A DNA stretch of 64,000 bases, from positions 52,426 through 116,425 of the forward strand of contig JAUYNO010000087.1 in the NCBI GenBank assembly GCA_030696045.1, given 5' to 3'. This document shows, piece after piece, positions 55,410 through 63,501 of this stretch (positions are counted from its first letter, which is position 1; each line of letters starts with the position of its first letter). A model generated the notes under the pieces. The model was not told the DNA's origin. It made no database searches and saw only the letters and a list, made by a program, of their open reading frames with translations. Position numbers and translations under genes: made by a program. This DNA comes from Stagnimonas sp. (GTDB lineage Bacteria > Pseudomonadota > Gammaproteobacteria > Nevskiales > Nevskiaceae).

Positions 55410-56320
55410 GCCCGTCTCCCATCTCCCGTCTCCCATCTCCGGCCGTTCGCGGCCTGCTGCGGCACGACGAGCCGCTGGCCGCGCGCACCAGCTGGCGGGT
55501 CGGCGGCCCCGCCGATACCTACTTCGAGCCGGCCGACCGCGCCGATCTGCTGGACTTCATCGCCGCACTGCCGGCGGCCGAGCCGGTGCTCTGGCTCGGC
55601 CTGGGCAGCAACCTGCTGGTGCGCGACGGCGGCTACCGCGGCACGGTGATCTGCCTACACGGTGCGCTCGACGCGATCCGGCAGGAGGGCGATCAGCGGA
55701 TTCATGCCGAGGCCGGTGCCCACTGCGCGCGCCTGGCCAAGTTCGCCACCGCGCAGCGCAAGCGGGGGCTCGGCTTCATGGCCGGCATTCCCGGCACCGT
55801 CGGCGGCGCGCTGGCGATGAATGCCGGCGCCTGGGGTGGCGAGACCTGGCCGGTGGTGGCGGAGGCCGAGGTGGTGCTGCGCGACGGCAGCACGCATTGG
55901 CTGACGCCGCAGGCCTTCGTCACCGGCTATCGCCATGTCGAGGCGCCCGAACAGGTGCTGGGCTATCTCGCCGCGCGCTTCGCCGTCAGCGCCGATGCCG
56001 ATGGCAGCTATGCCCGCTCCACCAAAGACAGCCTGGCCCAGCGCAAGGCGACGCAGCCGGTCGGCAAGCCCTCGGCCGGCAGCACCTTCCGCAATCCGCC
56101 GGGCGATCACGCCGCGCGGCTGATCGAATCCTGCGGCCTCAAGGGCCATCGCATCGGTGGCGCCTACGTGTCGCAGTTGCACGCCAATTTCCTGATCACC
56201 GAAGACGGCGCCCGGGCCGCCGATGTCGAGGCCCTGATCGCCCACATCCGCAGCTGCGTCAAGCAGGCCTCCGGGGTCGATCTGCACCCTGAAGTCCGTG
56301 TTGTTGGAGAAGCTGCATGA
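55406..56320 (+). CDS. murB: UDP-N-acetylenolpyruvoylglucosamine reductase MurB
   Basis: 304 residues, FAD-dependent type I MurB. '[15 protein letters not shown]', '[16 protein letters not shown]', '[20 protein letters not shown]', '[20 protein letters not shown]' with the catalytic Ser in 'AGSTFRNP'. It reduces enolpyruvyl-UDP-GlcNAc to UDP-MurNAc. The N-terminal residues [11 protein letters not shown] are encoded by a heptamer repeat right after the start codon. Confidence 0.96.
   Translation: MSPSPISRLPSPAVRGLLRHDEPLAARTSWRVGGPADTYFEPADRADLLDFIAALPAAEPVLWLGLGSNLLVRDGGYRGTVICLHGALDAIRQEGDQRIHAEAGAHCARLAKFATAQRKRGLGFMAGIPGTVGGALAMNAGAWGGETWPVVAEAEVVLRDGSTHWLTPQAFVTGYRHVEAPEQVLGYLAARFAVSADADGSYARSTKDSLAQRKATQPVGKPSAGSTFRNPPGDHAARLIESCGLKGHRIGGAYVSQLHANFLITEDGARAADVEALIAHIRSCVKQASGVDLHPEVRVVGEAA
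55414..55441 (+). repeat. Heptamer tandem repeat at the murB 5' end
   Basis: Four 7-bp units alternate CGTCTCC and CATCTCC (55414-55441), starting 5 bp after the murB start codon. It is the same motif family as at the murG end. A one-unit change would shift the murB frame immediately after its start. Confidence 0.9.
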
Positions 56321-57258
56321 GCGCCGTGACCGATCCCAAAGCCTTCGGCAAGGTTGCCGTGCTGATGGGCGGCTGGTCGGCCGAGCGGCAGGTGTCGCTG
56401 TGGAGCGGCGAGGGCATCGTCAAGGCGCTGCAGGGGCGCGGTGTCGATGTCCATGGCGTCGATGTGGCCACCGCCGAGCAGCTGTTCGCGCTCAAGGCGC
56501 AGGGCTATGCACGGGTGTTCAACATCCTGCACGGCACCGGCGGTGAGGACGGCACCGTGCAGGCCATCCTCGACCTGCAGGGCCTGCCCTATCCCGGTTC
56601 GGGCGTGCTGGCCTCGGCGCTGGCGATGGACAAGCTCACCACCAAGCGGGTGTGGAAGGCCGAAGGCCTGCCGACGCCGGATTTCCGCGTACTCGAATCC
56701 CTGGCGGATGCGCATGCGGCGGCCGAGCACTTCGGCTATCCGCACATCATCAAGCCGGCGGCGGATGGTTCCAGCGTCGGCGTCACCAAGGTCAAGAGCG
56801 CCGATCAGATCGACGCCGCCTATGCGCTGGCCCTGGGCGACGGCGGCCGGGTGGTGATGGCCGAACAGTTCATCGGCCGCGCCGGCAAGAACGACGAGTA
56901 CACCTGTCCGATCCTGCTCGGCGAGGCCTTGCCGGTGATCCGCATCGAGCCGGACGGCGAGTTCTACGACTACCACGCCAAGTACATCAGCAACGACACC
57001 CGCTACCACTGTCCCTCGGGACTGGACGCGGCCTTCGAGCGGGACGTCCAGGCGCTCTGCCTGAAGGCCTTCGCGCTGGCCGGCTGCAGGCACTGGGGCC
57101 GGGTCGATTTCCTGATGGGCGAGGACGGTCGCGCGCAGCTGCTGGAGCTGAACACGCTGCCGGGCATGACCTCGCACTCCCTGGTGCCGATGGCGGCCAA
57201 GGCCGTGGGCATCGACTATGCCGAGCTGTGCTGGCGTCTGCTGGAGGCCACGCTGTGA
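56317..57258 (+). CDS. ddl: D-alanine-D-alanine ligase
   Basis: 313 residues, ATP-grasp fold. 'VAVLMGGWSAERQVSLWSG' (Trp where most Ddl have Thr/Ser), 'LHGTGGEDGTVQAILDLQG', 'KPAADGSSVGVTKV' and 'LLELNTLPGMTSHSLVP'. It makes the D-Ala-D-Ala that MurF adds. It overlaps murB by 4 bp. Unlike its neighbours it is followed by a 142-bp non-coding palindromic insert. Confidence 0.95.
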   Translation: MSAVTDPKAFGKVAVLMGGWSAERQVSLWSGEGIVKALQGRGVDVHGVDVATAEQLFALKAQGYARVFNILHGTGGEDGTVQAILDLQGLPYPGSGVLASALAMDKLTTKRVWKAEGLPTPDFRVLESLADAHAAAEHFGYPHIIKPAADGSSVGVTKVKSADQIDAAYALALGDGGRVVMAEQFIGRAGKNDEYTCPILLGEALPVIRIEPDGEFYDYHAKYISNDTRYHCPSGLDAAFERDVQALCLKAFALAGCRHWGRVDFLMGEDGRAQLLELNTLPGMTSHSLVPMAAKAVGIDYAELCWRLLEATL

Positions 57259-57399
57259 AGTCCCGTCAGAGCTACTGCGCTTGCCCGCCGGGCTGCCGGC
57301 GGTGCTCGCAATCCTCATGGCGCACTGAGGCCACTCCGGTTGCTGTGCTCCGGCGGCAGCCCGGCGGCCTGCGCTCGCGACGCTCTTCCGGGACTTCAC
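57255..57399. repeat. Nested palindromic element between ddl and ftsQ
   Basis: The outer arms GTGAAGTCCCG (57255-57265) and CGGGACTTCAC (57389-57399) are perfect complements. The inner arms CCGCCGGGCTGCCG (57285-57298) and CGGCAGCCCGGCGG (57354-57367) are also perfect. The element starts in the ddl stop codon and ends one base before the ftsQ GTG. GTGA occurs at both edges, compatible with insertion into an ancestral GTGA stop/start overlap with duplication, though this may be coincidence. Confidence 0.88.
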
Positions 57400-57400
57400 C

Positions 57401-58234
57401 GTGAGCGTGCTGACCCTCTCCATGCCGATGCCTTTCTTCGCTCGCAACGACAACTCCACCGGTGGCATGCCGCCGGCGCTGCGCAAGACGCTGCTGAGTC
57501 TGGCCGCGCTGGCGGCGGCCCTGGTCGCCGGCCGTCTGCTGCTGGCGCGGGTCGATGCCCAGCCGCGCGAGCTGGTGGTGCAGGGGCTGCTCCAGCATGT
57601 ACGCGCCGACGAGGTGCGAGCGGCCGCCGCTACCGCCATCGACGGCCGCCTGTTCGAGGTCGATCTCGATGCGGTGCGGCTGGCGGTCGAGCGCCTGCCC
57701 TGGGTGGCGCATGCGCGCGTCGACCGGCAATGGCCGGCGCGGCTGGTGGTGCGCATCTGGGAACGGGTGCCGTTCGCGCGCTGGGGTGCCGCCGAGGCGC
57801 TGTCCACCGAAGGCCGCGTGTTCGCGCCCGGCCCGGAGCCGCTGGCGGCGACCCTGCCGCAACTCGACGGCGCGCCGGGACGCGAGCGCGAGGTCATGAC
57901 CATGTACCGCCAGCTTGCCGACCGCCTGGCCGAAACCCCGCTCGCGCTCGCGGGACTCCGGCAGGACGCGCGCGGCGACTGGATGGCCACCACCCAATCC
58001 GGTGTGGCGCTGCGTTTCGGCCGCAGCTCGCCGCTGGACCAGGTCGAGCGTCTGAAGACGGTCGTGCTGCCCTCGCTGGCGCCCCGGCTGGCGGAAGTCC
58101 GCACGGTCGACCTGCGCTACCTCAATGGCTACGCGGTGAGCTGGCGTGAGCCCGCGCCGACGTCGGCCACCACGTCCACCGGAGCCGTGGAGCCCGAGAC
58201 GCCCCTTGACGCTGTTCCCGGAGTCACCCCATGA
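57401..58234 (+). CDS. ftsQ: Cell division protein FtsQ
   Basis: 277 residues from GTG 57401; in-frame ATGs at 57422 and 57428 are alternatives. The N-terminal membrane helix (about 31-45, 'LLSLAALAAALVAGRLLL') is followed by a POTRA domain ('QPRELVVQGLLQHVRADEVR') and a beta domain ('DLRYLNGYAVSWRE'). It recruits FtsLB and later proteins. The palindromic insert immediately upstream leaves no clear Shine-Dalgarno, so its expression may depend on read-through or its own start choice. Confidence 0.93.
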   Translation: MSVLTLSMPMPFFARNDNSTGGMPPALRKTLLSLAALAAALVAGRLLLARVDAQPRELVVQGLLQHVRADEVRAAAATAIDGRLFEVDLDAVRLAVERLPWVAHARVDRQWPARLVVRIWERVPFARWGAAEALSTEGRVFAPGPEPLAATLPQLDGAPGREREVMTMYRQLADRLAETPLALAGLRQDARGDWMATTQSGVALRFGRSSPLDQVERLKTVVLPSLAPRLAEVRTVDLRYLNGYAVSWREPAPTSATTSTGAVEPETPLDAVPGVTP

Positions 58235-59469
58235 GCCGCCGCCCCGAGCCCCAATACCTGTTCGCCCTGGATGTCGGCACCTCCAAGGTCGCGGCCCTGG
58301 TCGGCGAGATTTCGCCGGAGGGCAAGCTGCAGATCGTCGGTCTGGGCCAGCACCCGGCACGCGGTCTGAAGCGCGGCGTGGTCACCAATATCGACGCCAC
58401 CGTGCAAGCGATCCAGCGCGCGGTCGAGAACGCCGAGCACATGGCCAATTGCCGGGCGCGCACCGCCCACGTCGCGATCACCGGCGCCCACATCAAGAGC
58501 CAGACCAAGTCCGGCGTTGTGGCGATCAAGCACCGCGAGGTCAGCCACAAGGATGTCGATTCGGTGATCGAGAACGGCTCGGCGGTGCCGGTGCCGGCCG
58601 ACCAACAAATACTTCATGTCCTGCCGCAGGAATTCATCGTCGATGGCCAGGAAGGCATCCAGGATCCGGTCGGCATGTCGGCGGTGCGCCTGGACGTGAA
58701 CGTGCACATCGTCACCGGCTCGGTGTCGGCGGCGCAGAACCTGCACAAGTGTGTGGAGAAGTGCGGCCTCGGCGTCGAAAAACTGGTCATCAGCCATCTC
58801 GCCAGCGCCGACGCGGTGCTCACCGACGACGAGAAGGACCTGGGCATCTGCTGCATCGATATCGGCGGTGGCACCAGCGATATCGCGGTCTACCAGGGCG
58901 GCGCGATCCGCCACACGGCGGTGCTGCCGATTGCCGGCGACCAGGTCACCAATGACATCGCGGTCGCCTTCCGCACCCCGACCCAGCATGCCGAGGACAT
59001 CAAGATCCACTACGGCTGCGCGCAGCCCTGGATGGTGCAGGCCGAGGAAGTCATCGAGGCGCCCAGCGTCGGCGACAACCCGCCGCGCGCCTTCTCGCGC
59101 CACATGCTGGCCGAGGTGATCCGGCCGCGCTACGAGGAACTGTTCCGCTACGTCGCCAAGGAGCTGCACCGCGCCGACATGTTCGGCCGCATTCCCGGCG
59201 GCGTGGTCATCACCGGCGGTTCGGCGCAGATGCCGGGCGTGGTCGAACTGGCCGAAGAAGTGTTGGAAGTGCCGGTGCGGCTCGGCCTGCCGCATGGCGT
59301 CGAGGGCATCGAGGCGGCCTCGCGCGATCCCGGTCTGGCGACCGGCGTCGGGCTGCTGCTGTACGCCAGGAAGACCAAGCCGGAATTCGCGCGCGGCGGC
59401 GCCAGCAACCTGGGCGAGGGCAGCGAGCTGCTGGCGCGGGTCAAGGCCTGGTTCAAGGGCAGTTTTTAG
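58231..59469 (+). CDS. ftsA: Cell division protein FtsA
   Basis: 412 residues, actin-like ATPase. 'FALDVGTSKVAALVGEI' phosphate 1 motif, 'CCIDIGGGTSDIAVYQGG' phosphate 2, 'GGVVITGGSAQMPGVVEL' adenosine motif. A C-terminal amphipathic helix ('LLARVKAWFKGSF') binds membrane. It tethers FtsZ to the membrane. ATG overlaps ftsQ by 4 bp. Confidence 0.97.
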   Translation: MSRRPEPQYLFALDVGTSKVAALVGEISPEGKLQIVGLGQHPARGLKRGVVTNIDATVQAIQRAVENAEHMANCRARTAHVAITGAHIKSQTKSGVVAIKHREVSHKDVDSVIENGSAVPVPADQQILHVLPQEFIVDGQEGIQDPVGMSAVRLDVNVHIVTGSVSAAQNLHKCVEKCGLGVEKLVISHLASADAVLTDDEKDLGICCIDIGGGTSDIAVYQGGAIRHTAVLPIAGDQVTNDIAVAFRTPTQHAEDIKIHYGCAQPWMVQAEEVIEAPSVGDNPPRAFSRHMLAEVIRPRYEELFRYVAKELHRADMFGRIPGGVVITGGSAQMPGVVELAEEVLEVPVRLGLPHGVEGIEAASRDPGLATGVGLLLYARKTKPEFARGGASNLGEGSELLARVKAWFKGSF

Positions 59470-59539
59470 TTCTTTGCAGTGAGTTTCAGGGCGACGGCGT
59501 TCTGCCGTCATGAAAGTAGGGCAAGTCAAGGAGGCATTT

Positions 59540-60805
59540 ATGGCTGGGGCAATGCAGGAAACGTTTGAACTGGTGGATGGTTTGCGCACCACAGCGGTGA
59601 TTCGCGTCATGGGCGTCGGCGGCGGTGGTTGCAACACCGTCAACCAGATGTCCCAGGGCGGGATCAATGGCGTCGAGTTCATCTGCGCCAACACCGATCG
59701 CGACCATCTGGAGAAGTGCATCCCCAACAACCAGCTGCAGCTGGGTACGGAGATCACCCGTGGCCTGGGCGCTGGCAGCAATCCCGAGATCGGCCGTCAG
59801 GCCGCCGAGGAAGATCGCGAGCGCATCGCCGAGATGCTGGAAGGCACCGACCTGCTGTTCATCACCAGCGGCATGGGTGGTGGCACCGGTACCGGCGCGG
59901 CGCCGGTGATCGCCGAGGTGGCGAAGTCGATGAAGATTCTCACCGTGGCGGTGGTGACCAAGCCGTTCCCGAGCGAAGGCAAGAAGCGGATGGCGCAGGC
60001 GATCCAGGGCATCACCCAGCTGCAGCAGCACGTCGACTCGCTGATCGTGATTCCCAACGAGAAGCTCAAGCTCGTGCTCGGCGGTTCGGTGAGCCTGATG
60101 AATGCCTTCAAGGCCGCCAACGACGTGCTGCAGAACGCGGTGCTGGGCATCTCCGACCTCATCACCCGGCCGGGCGAGATCAACCTCGACTTCGCCGACG
60201 TGCGCACGGTCATGGGCGCGCGCGGCATGGCGATGATGGGCATCGGCAAGGCAGTGGGCGAGGATCGCGCCAAGAAGGCGGTCGAAGCCGCGCTGTCCAG
60301 CCCGCTGCTCGACGACATCGAGATCCGTGGTGCGCGCGGCATCCTGGTCAACATCACCTGCGACGAGTCGCTGACCCTCGACGAGCACGACTACATCATG
60401 CAGCACGTCGGTGATGTCGCCAGCGAGGAAGCCGACATCAAGTGCGGCACCTCGATCGACCCGGGCCTCAACGGCGAACTGCGGGTGACGGTGGTTGCCA
60501 CCGGGCTTAACAGCAGCAAGCGCGAGGAGCTGTCGCCCAATGTCGCCCGCTTCGAGCCGCGTCGCGTGCCGTCCCATGCCTACGCGGCGCCGCAGCAGGC
60601 CTATGGCTCGTCCGGCAACCATCACGCGGCGCCGCAGATGAACCTGCCGCCGCGGGTGCCGGGGCTCCGGCCGATGCCGGAGATGGGCAATGGCTACGGC
60701 CGTCCGGCCGCCGCCGCCAGTGCCGCCAGCGGCGCGCATTGGCTGCAGGAGCTGTCGGACGACGTGATCGACATCCCGGCCTTCCTGCGCGCGCAGGCGG
60801 ACTAG
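59540..60805 (+). CDS. ftsZ: Cell division protein FtsZ
   Basis: 421 residues. The tubulin signature is 'GMGGGTGTGAAPVIA', with 'VGGGGCNTVNQM' at the N-terminus, T7-loop 'NLDFADVRTVM' and a C-terminal FtsA/ZipA-binding peptide 'DVIDIPAFLRAQ' after a His/Pro-rich linker. It forms the division ring. ATG 59540 is chosen because AAGGAGG (59528-59534) lies 5 bp before it; an in-frame ATG at 59510 has none. A 70-bp gap from ftsA could hold an internal promoter. Confidence 0.97.
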   Translation: MAGAMQETFELVDGLRTTAVIRVMGVGGGGCNTVNQMSQGGINGVEFICANTDRDHLEKCIPNNQLQLGTEITRGLGAGSNPEIGRQAAEEDRERIAEMLEGTDLLFITSGMGGGTGTGAAPVIAEVAKSMKILTVAVVTKPFPSEGKKRMAQAIQGITQLQQHVDSLIVIPNEKLKLVLGGSVSLMNAFKAANDVLQNAVLGISDLITRPGEINLDFADVRTVMGARGMAMMGIGKAVGEDRAKKAVEAALSSPLLDDIEIRGARGILVNITCDESLTLDEHDYIMQHVGDVASEEADIKCGTSIDPGLNGELRVTVVATGLNSSKREELSPNVARFEPRRVPSHAYAAPQQAYGSSGNHHAAPQMNLPPRVPGLRPMPEMGNGYGRPAAAASAASGAHWLQELSDDVIDIPAFLRAQAD

Positions 60806-60810
60806 GCCGC

Positions 60811-60945
60811 TCGATGGGCCAGCGGCGGGGAGCGATTCGCAGCCCCGCCCCGGCTGAGCCGTCGGCGTCTTGCCCTGGACGCCGCCGCCGGGTCGTCCTC
60901 CGTCCTGGCCCATCGAAACCCGCGTCTCCATTGGGGAGACGCGGG
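60811..60945 (+). other. Structured multi-hairpin region between ftsZ and lpxC
   Basis: Outer arms TCGATGGGCCAG (60811-60822) and CTGGCCCATCGA (60905-60916) enclose three smaller hairpins. These are GGCGGGG/CCCCGCC (60824-60830 with 60843-60849, and an inner GCG-ATT-CGC), CGGC-TGA-GCCG (60851-60861), and GGCGTC/GACGCC (60864-60869 with 60878-60883). A separate 11-bp hairpin CCCGCGTCTCC/GGAGACGCGGG follows at 60919-60945. There is no T-run. It may be a structured 3' UTR, small RNA or palindromic insertion. Confidence 0.6.
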
Positions 60946-60967
60946 GAGTGCCCTGAGAGGCGCGTGA

Positions 60968-60973
60968 TAAAAT
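60968..60973 (+). promoter_or_regulatory. -10 box of lpxC
   Basis: TAAAAT lies 76 bp before the lpxC ATG, giving a leader of about 70 nt. lpxC often has its own promoter in the dcw context. No clear -35 was found. Confidence 0.45.
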
Positions 60974-61049
60974 GCGGCTATACCCTCGATCAAGTTGAGT
61001 CTGCTGGTTCGCTGTTGAATCGCGAACCGCCGGCTCCAGTTCCACGCCC

Positions 61050-61964
61050 ATGATCCGTCAACGCACCCTCAAGTCTCCGATCCGCACCAGCGGCATCGGC
61101 CTGCACGGCGGGCGCAAGGTTTTCATCTCCATCCTGCCGGCGCCGGTCAATCACGGCATCGTGTTCCGGCGCGTGGATCTCGCTCCCGCGGTCGATATCC
61201 CCGCCAGCGCCCTGCTGATCGGCGAGACCACGCTGTGCAGTACCCTGGTCCGCGATGGCGTCAAGGTCGCGACCGTCGAGCACATCATGTCGGCCCTGGC
61301 TGGCATGGGCATCGACAACGTGCTGGTGGAGCTGTCCAGCCCCGAGATTCCGATCATGGATGGCTCGGCGGCGCCCTTCATGTATTTGCTGCAGTCGGCC
61401 GGCGTGGTCGAGCAGAACCTCGCGCGCAAGTTCATCCGCATCCTGCAGCCGGTGCAGGTGGGCGAGGGCGACAAGTACGCCCGGCTGGAACCCTACGAGG
61501 GCTTCCGGCTGTCATTCGGCATCGAGTTCAAGCATCCGGCGTTCAAGACCTCGGCGCAGACCGCGACCCTAGAATTCTCGACCGCCAACTACATCCGCGA
61601 AGTCTCGCGGGCCCGCACCTTCGGCTTCATGCGCGAGTTCGAGCTGATGCGCTCGAAGAACCTGGCGCTGGGCGCCTCGCTGGACAACGCGGTGGCGCTC
61701 GACGACTACCGAGTGGTGAATCCGGACGGCCTGCGCTACGACGACGAATTCGTGCGCCACAAGATCCTTGACGCGGTGGGCGATCTCTACCTGACCGGCC
61801 ACCCGCTGCTGGGTGCCTACAGCGCCTACAAATCCGGCCATGCGCTCAACAATCAGTTGGCCTGCGCCCTGCTGGACGACGCCAAGGCCTGGGAAATCGT
61901 CAGCTTTGAAGATGTGACCACGGCCGCGCCGACGGTGACGTCGATGCGGGCGCTCGCCGCTTGA
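61050..61964 (+). CDS. lpxC: UDP-3-O-acyl-N-acetylglucosamine deacetylase LpxC
   Basis: 304 residues. '[15 protein letters not shown]' at the start, zinc ligand His in '[16 protein letters not shown]', '[15 protein letters not shown]', and '[15 protein letters not shown]' (second zinc His and Asp), with catalytic His in 'KSGHALNN'. It is the committed step of lipid A synthesis. It follows ftsZ as in most gammaproteobacteria. Confidence 0.97.
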   Translation: MIRQRTLKSPIRTSGIGLHGGRKVFISILPAPVNHGIVFRRVDLAPAVDIPASALLIGETTLCSTLVRDGVKVATVEHIMSALAGMGIDNVLVELSSPEIPIMDGSAAPFMYLLQSAGVVEQNLARKFIRILQPVQVGEGDKYARLEPYEGFRLSFGIEFKHPAFKTSAQTATLEFSTANYIREVSRARTFGFMREFELMRSKNLALGASLDNAVALDDYRVVNPDGLRYDDEFVRHKILDAVGDLYLTGHPLLGAYSAYKSGHALNNQLACALLDDAKAWEIVSFEDVTTAAPTVTSMRALAA

Positions 61965-62015
61965 GATCTGCCGCCACGCGGTAGCTGCGGTGTGACCGCT
62001 TAGGCTTGATTTTCC

Positions 62016-62050
62016 CAGGCCGAAGAGCTGTATTTCCTTGCGCCGGCCTG
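62016..62050. terminator. Possible bidirectional terminator between lpxC and the dciA-like gene
   Basis: CAGGCCG (62016-62022) and CGGCCTG (62044-62050) pair around a 21-base loop and are followed by AAAATTGCTTTT. It is positioned between convergent genes. The stem is short, so confidence is low. Confidence 0.4.
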
Positions 62051-62060
62051 AAAATTGCTT

Positions 62061-62387
62061 TTACACTCCGGGCTGGCGGGTCGTCACTGACGACCTGACA
62101 GTGATGTTCAGCCGGGTGAACCTGGCTCCCGCATGGGCTTCGAACCAGGCCAGGATGTCGGCCTGGCGGTAGCGCAGCGGCGTCATCGCGGCGGCGGAGC
62201 TGGTCAACAAGGCCACCCGTTCCGCATCAAGGTTGGCGAGGCGCACGTGCCGGGCCCAGGGGCCCAGCGGGGCCAGCCAGTCGCGGAAGGCGCGATCCAG
62301 ATCGGCCAACCGGGCGGCGCGGGCCAGCAGGCCTTCCCGCAAGTTGGCAGATCGGTGCAGATGGGCGTGCAGGCGCTCGGCAGTCAA
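62061..62387 (-). CDS. dciA: DUF721 (DciA-like) protein
   Basis: 108 residues with a TTG start at 62387; no ATG or GTG in that frame gives a fuller protein. It contains a DUF721-like central part ('LAPLGPWARHVRLANLDAER', 'TPLRYRQADILAWFEAHAG'). DciA is the helicase loader in bacteria without DnaC. It lies between lpxC and the M23 peptidase/secA, where xanthomonads carry a DUF721 gene. Similarity by eye is moderate. Confidence 0.72.
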   Translation of the reverse strand: MTAERLHAHLHRSANLREGLLARAARLADLDRAFRDWLAPLGPWARHVRLANLDAERVALLTSSAAAMTPLRYRQADILAWFEAHAGARFTRLNITVRSSVTTRQPGV

Positions 62388-62419
62388 GTTAGGGCCCAGC
62401 TGAGGATTCGCAGTAGACG

Positions 62420-63352
62420 ATGGATATCATTCTAGTCAGTCACAAGCGCGGTAGGACCTGGCGGCTGCGCCTGGGCTGGTCACAGGTACAGACCTGGCTG
62501 CCGATGGCGCTGCTGGCCCTGAGCCTGATCGGCGTCGGTTTTGGCATGGGCCACCTCAGCAGCGGCCAGACCGGCCTGCTGCCGGCGCCGCTGGCCAAGC
62601 GCTGGAACAGCGAGATCAGCGCGCAGCGCAGCGAACTGGCCCAGGTCCGCAGCGCGGCCGAGGAGAACACCCGGGCGCTGGCACGCCGCATCGCCCAGCT
62701 CAATGCCCAGATGATGCGCCTGAATGCCGCCGGCGAGCGGATGGTCAAGGTCGCCGACCTCGACCCGGGCGAGTTCAATTTCGATCAGCCTCCGGCGGTC
62801 GGTGGCCCGGAGGGCGAGGACGTGTTCGACGTCGCCGCCAACCAGGATCCCCTGCTGCAGGCGCTGGAGCGCTTCGAGACCCGCCTGTCCGACCGCGAGC
62901 GCCAGCTGCGCGTGCTGGAGGACCTGCTGCTGGCTGGCCGCCTGCAGCGCGAAGTGCGGCCCTCCGGTTGGCCGGTCGCCTCCGGCTTCATCAGCTCGCT
63001 GTTCGGATATCGCACCGACCCCTTCACCGGCCGCGGTGCCTACCACGAAGGCATGGACTTCGCCGGCCGCGAGGGCTCCGAGGTACTGTCGGTGGCCGCC
63101 GGCATCGTCTCGTTCGCGGGTGATCGCTCCGGCTACGGCACCCTGGTCGAGATCAACCACGGCAATGGCTATGTGACGCGTTACGGCCACAACAGCCGGG
63201 TTTTGGTCAAAGTGGGCGAAACCGTGCGCAAGGGCCAGCGGGTGGCGCGGATGGGCAGCTCCGGCCGCTCCACCGGGCCGCATGTGCACTTCGAGGTGCT
63301 GCTCAACGGCTCGGTGGTCAATCCCCAGCAGTACATCCAGGCCGCGCGCTAG
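62420..63352 (+). CDS. M23-family peptidoglycan metallopeptidase
   Basis: 310 residues. One membrane anchor (about 25-45) and a coiled-coil (about 64-115) precede the LytM domain: His209 and Asp213 in 'YHEGMDFAGREG', then His288-x-His290 in 'TGPHVHFEVLLNG'. The zinc ligands are all present, so it may be catalytic rather than an EnvC-type activator. It likely acts on the septal or lateral wall, between lpxC and secA. Confidence 0.92.
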   Translation: MDIILVSHKRGRTWRLRLGWSQVQTWLPMALLALSLIGVGFGMGHLSSGQTGLLPAPLAKRWNSEISAQRSELAQVRSAAEENTRALARRIAQLNAQMMRLNAAGERMVKVADLDPGEFNFDQPPAVGGPEGEDVFDVAANQDPLLQALERFETRLSDRERQLRVLEDLLLAGRLQREVRPSGWPVASGFISSLFGYRTDPFTGRGAYHEGMDFAGREGSEVLSVAAGIVSFAGDRSGYGTLVEINHGNGYVTRYGHNSRVLVKVGETVRKGQRVARMGSSGRSTGPHVHFEVLLNGSVVNPQQYIQAAR

Positions 63353-63365
63353 CGCCGCGCACGGC

Positions 63366-63393
63366 AAGCCGGGCCGGGCGCGCTGCCCGGCTT
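63366..63393 (+). terminator. GC-rich hairpin after the M23 peptidase gene
   Basis: AAGCCGGGC (63366-63374) and GCCCGGCTT (63385-63393) form a perfect 9-bp stem 13 bp after the stop. No T-run follows, so it would be an inefficient or rho-assisted terminator. Confidence 0.4.
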
Positions 63394-63420
63394 GAATAGG
63401 GCGACGGCCACCCCATCAGT

Positions 63421-63426
63421 CATAAT
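63421..63426 (+). promoter_or_regulatory. -10 box of secA
   Basis: CATAAT lies 75 bp before the secA start, implying transcription from about 63433. The resulting leader contains a terminator-like hairpin. Confidence 0.45.
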
Positions 63427-63453
63427 GGGGCATCCATTTCCAGCTGCACGACA

Positions 63454-63482
63454 CGCCGCCCTTGCGATTCGGGCGGCGTTTT
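63454..63482 (+). terminator. Terminator-like hairpin in the secA leader
   Basis: CGCCGCCC (63454-63461) and GGGCGGCG (63471-63478) form a perfect 8-bp stem with a 9-base loop, followed by TTTT (63479-63482). It is only 19 bp upstream of the secA ATG. It may terminate upstream transcription or act as an attenuator for secA. Confidence 0.6.
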
Positions 63483-63501
63483 CGCATTCGAGCCACCAGG
63501 C

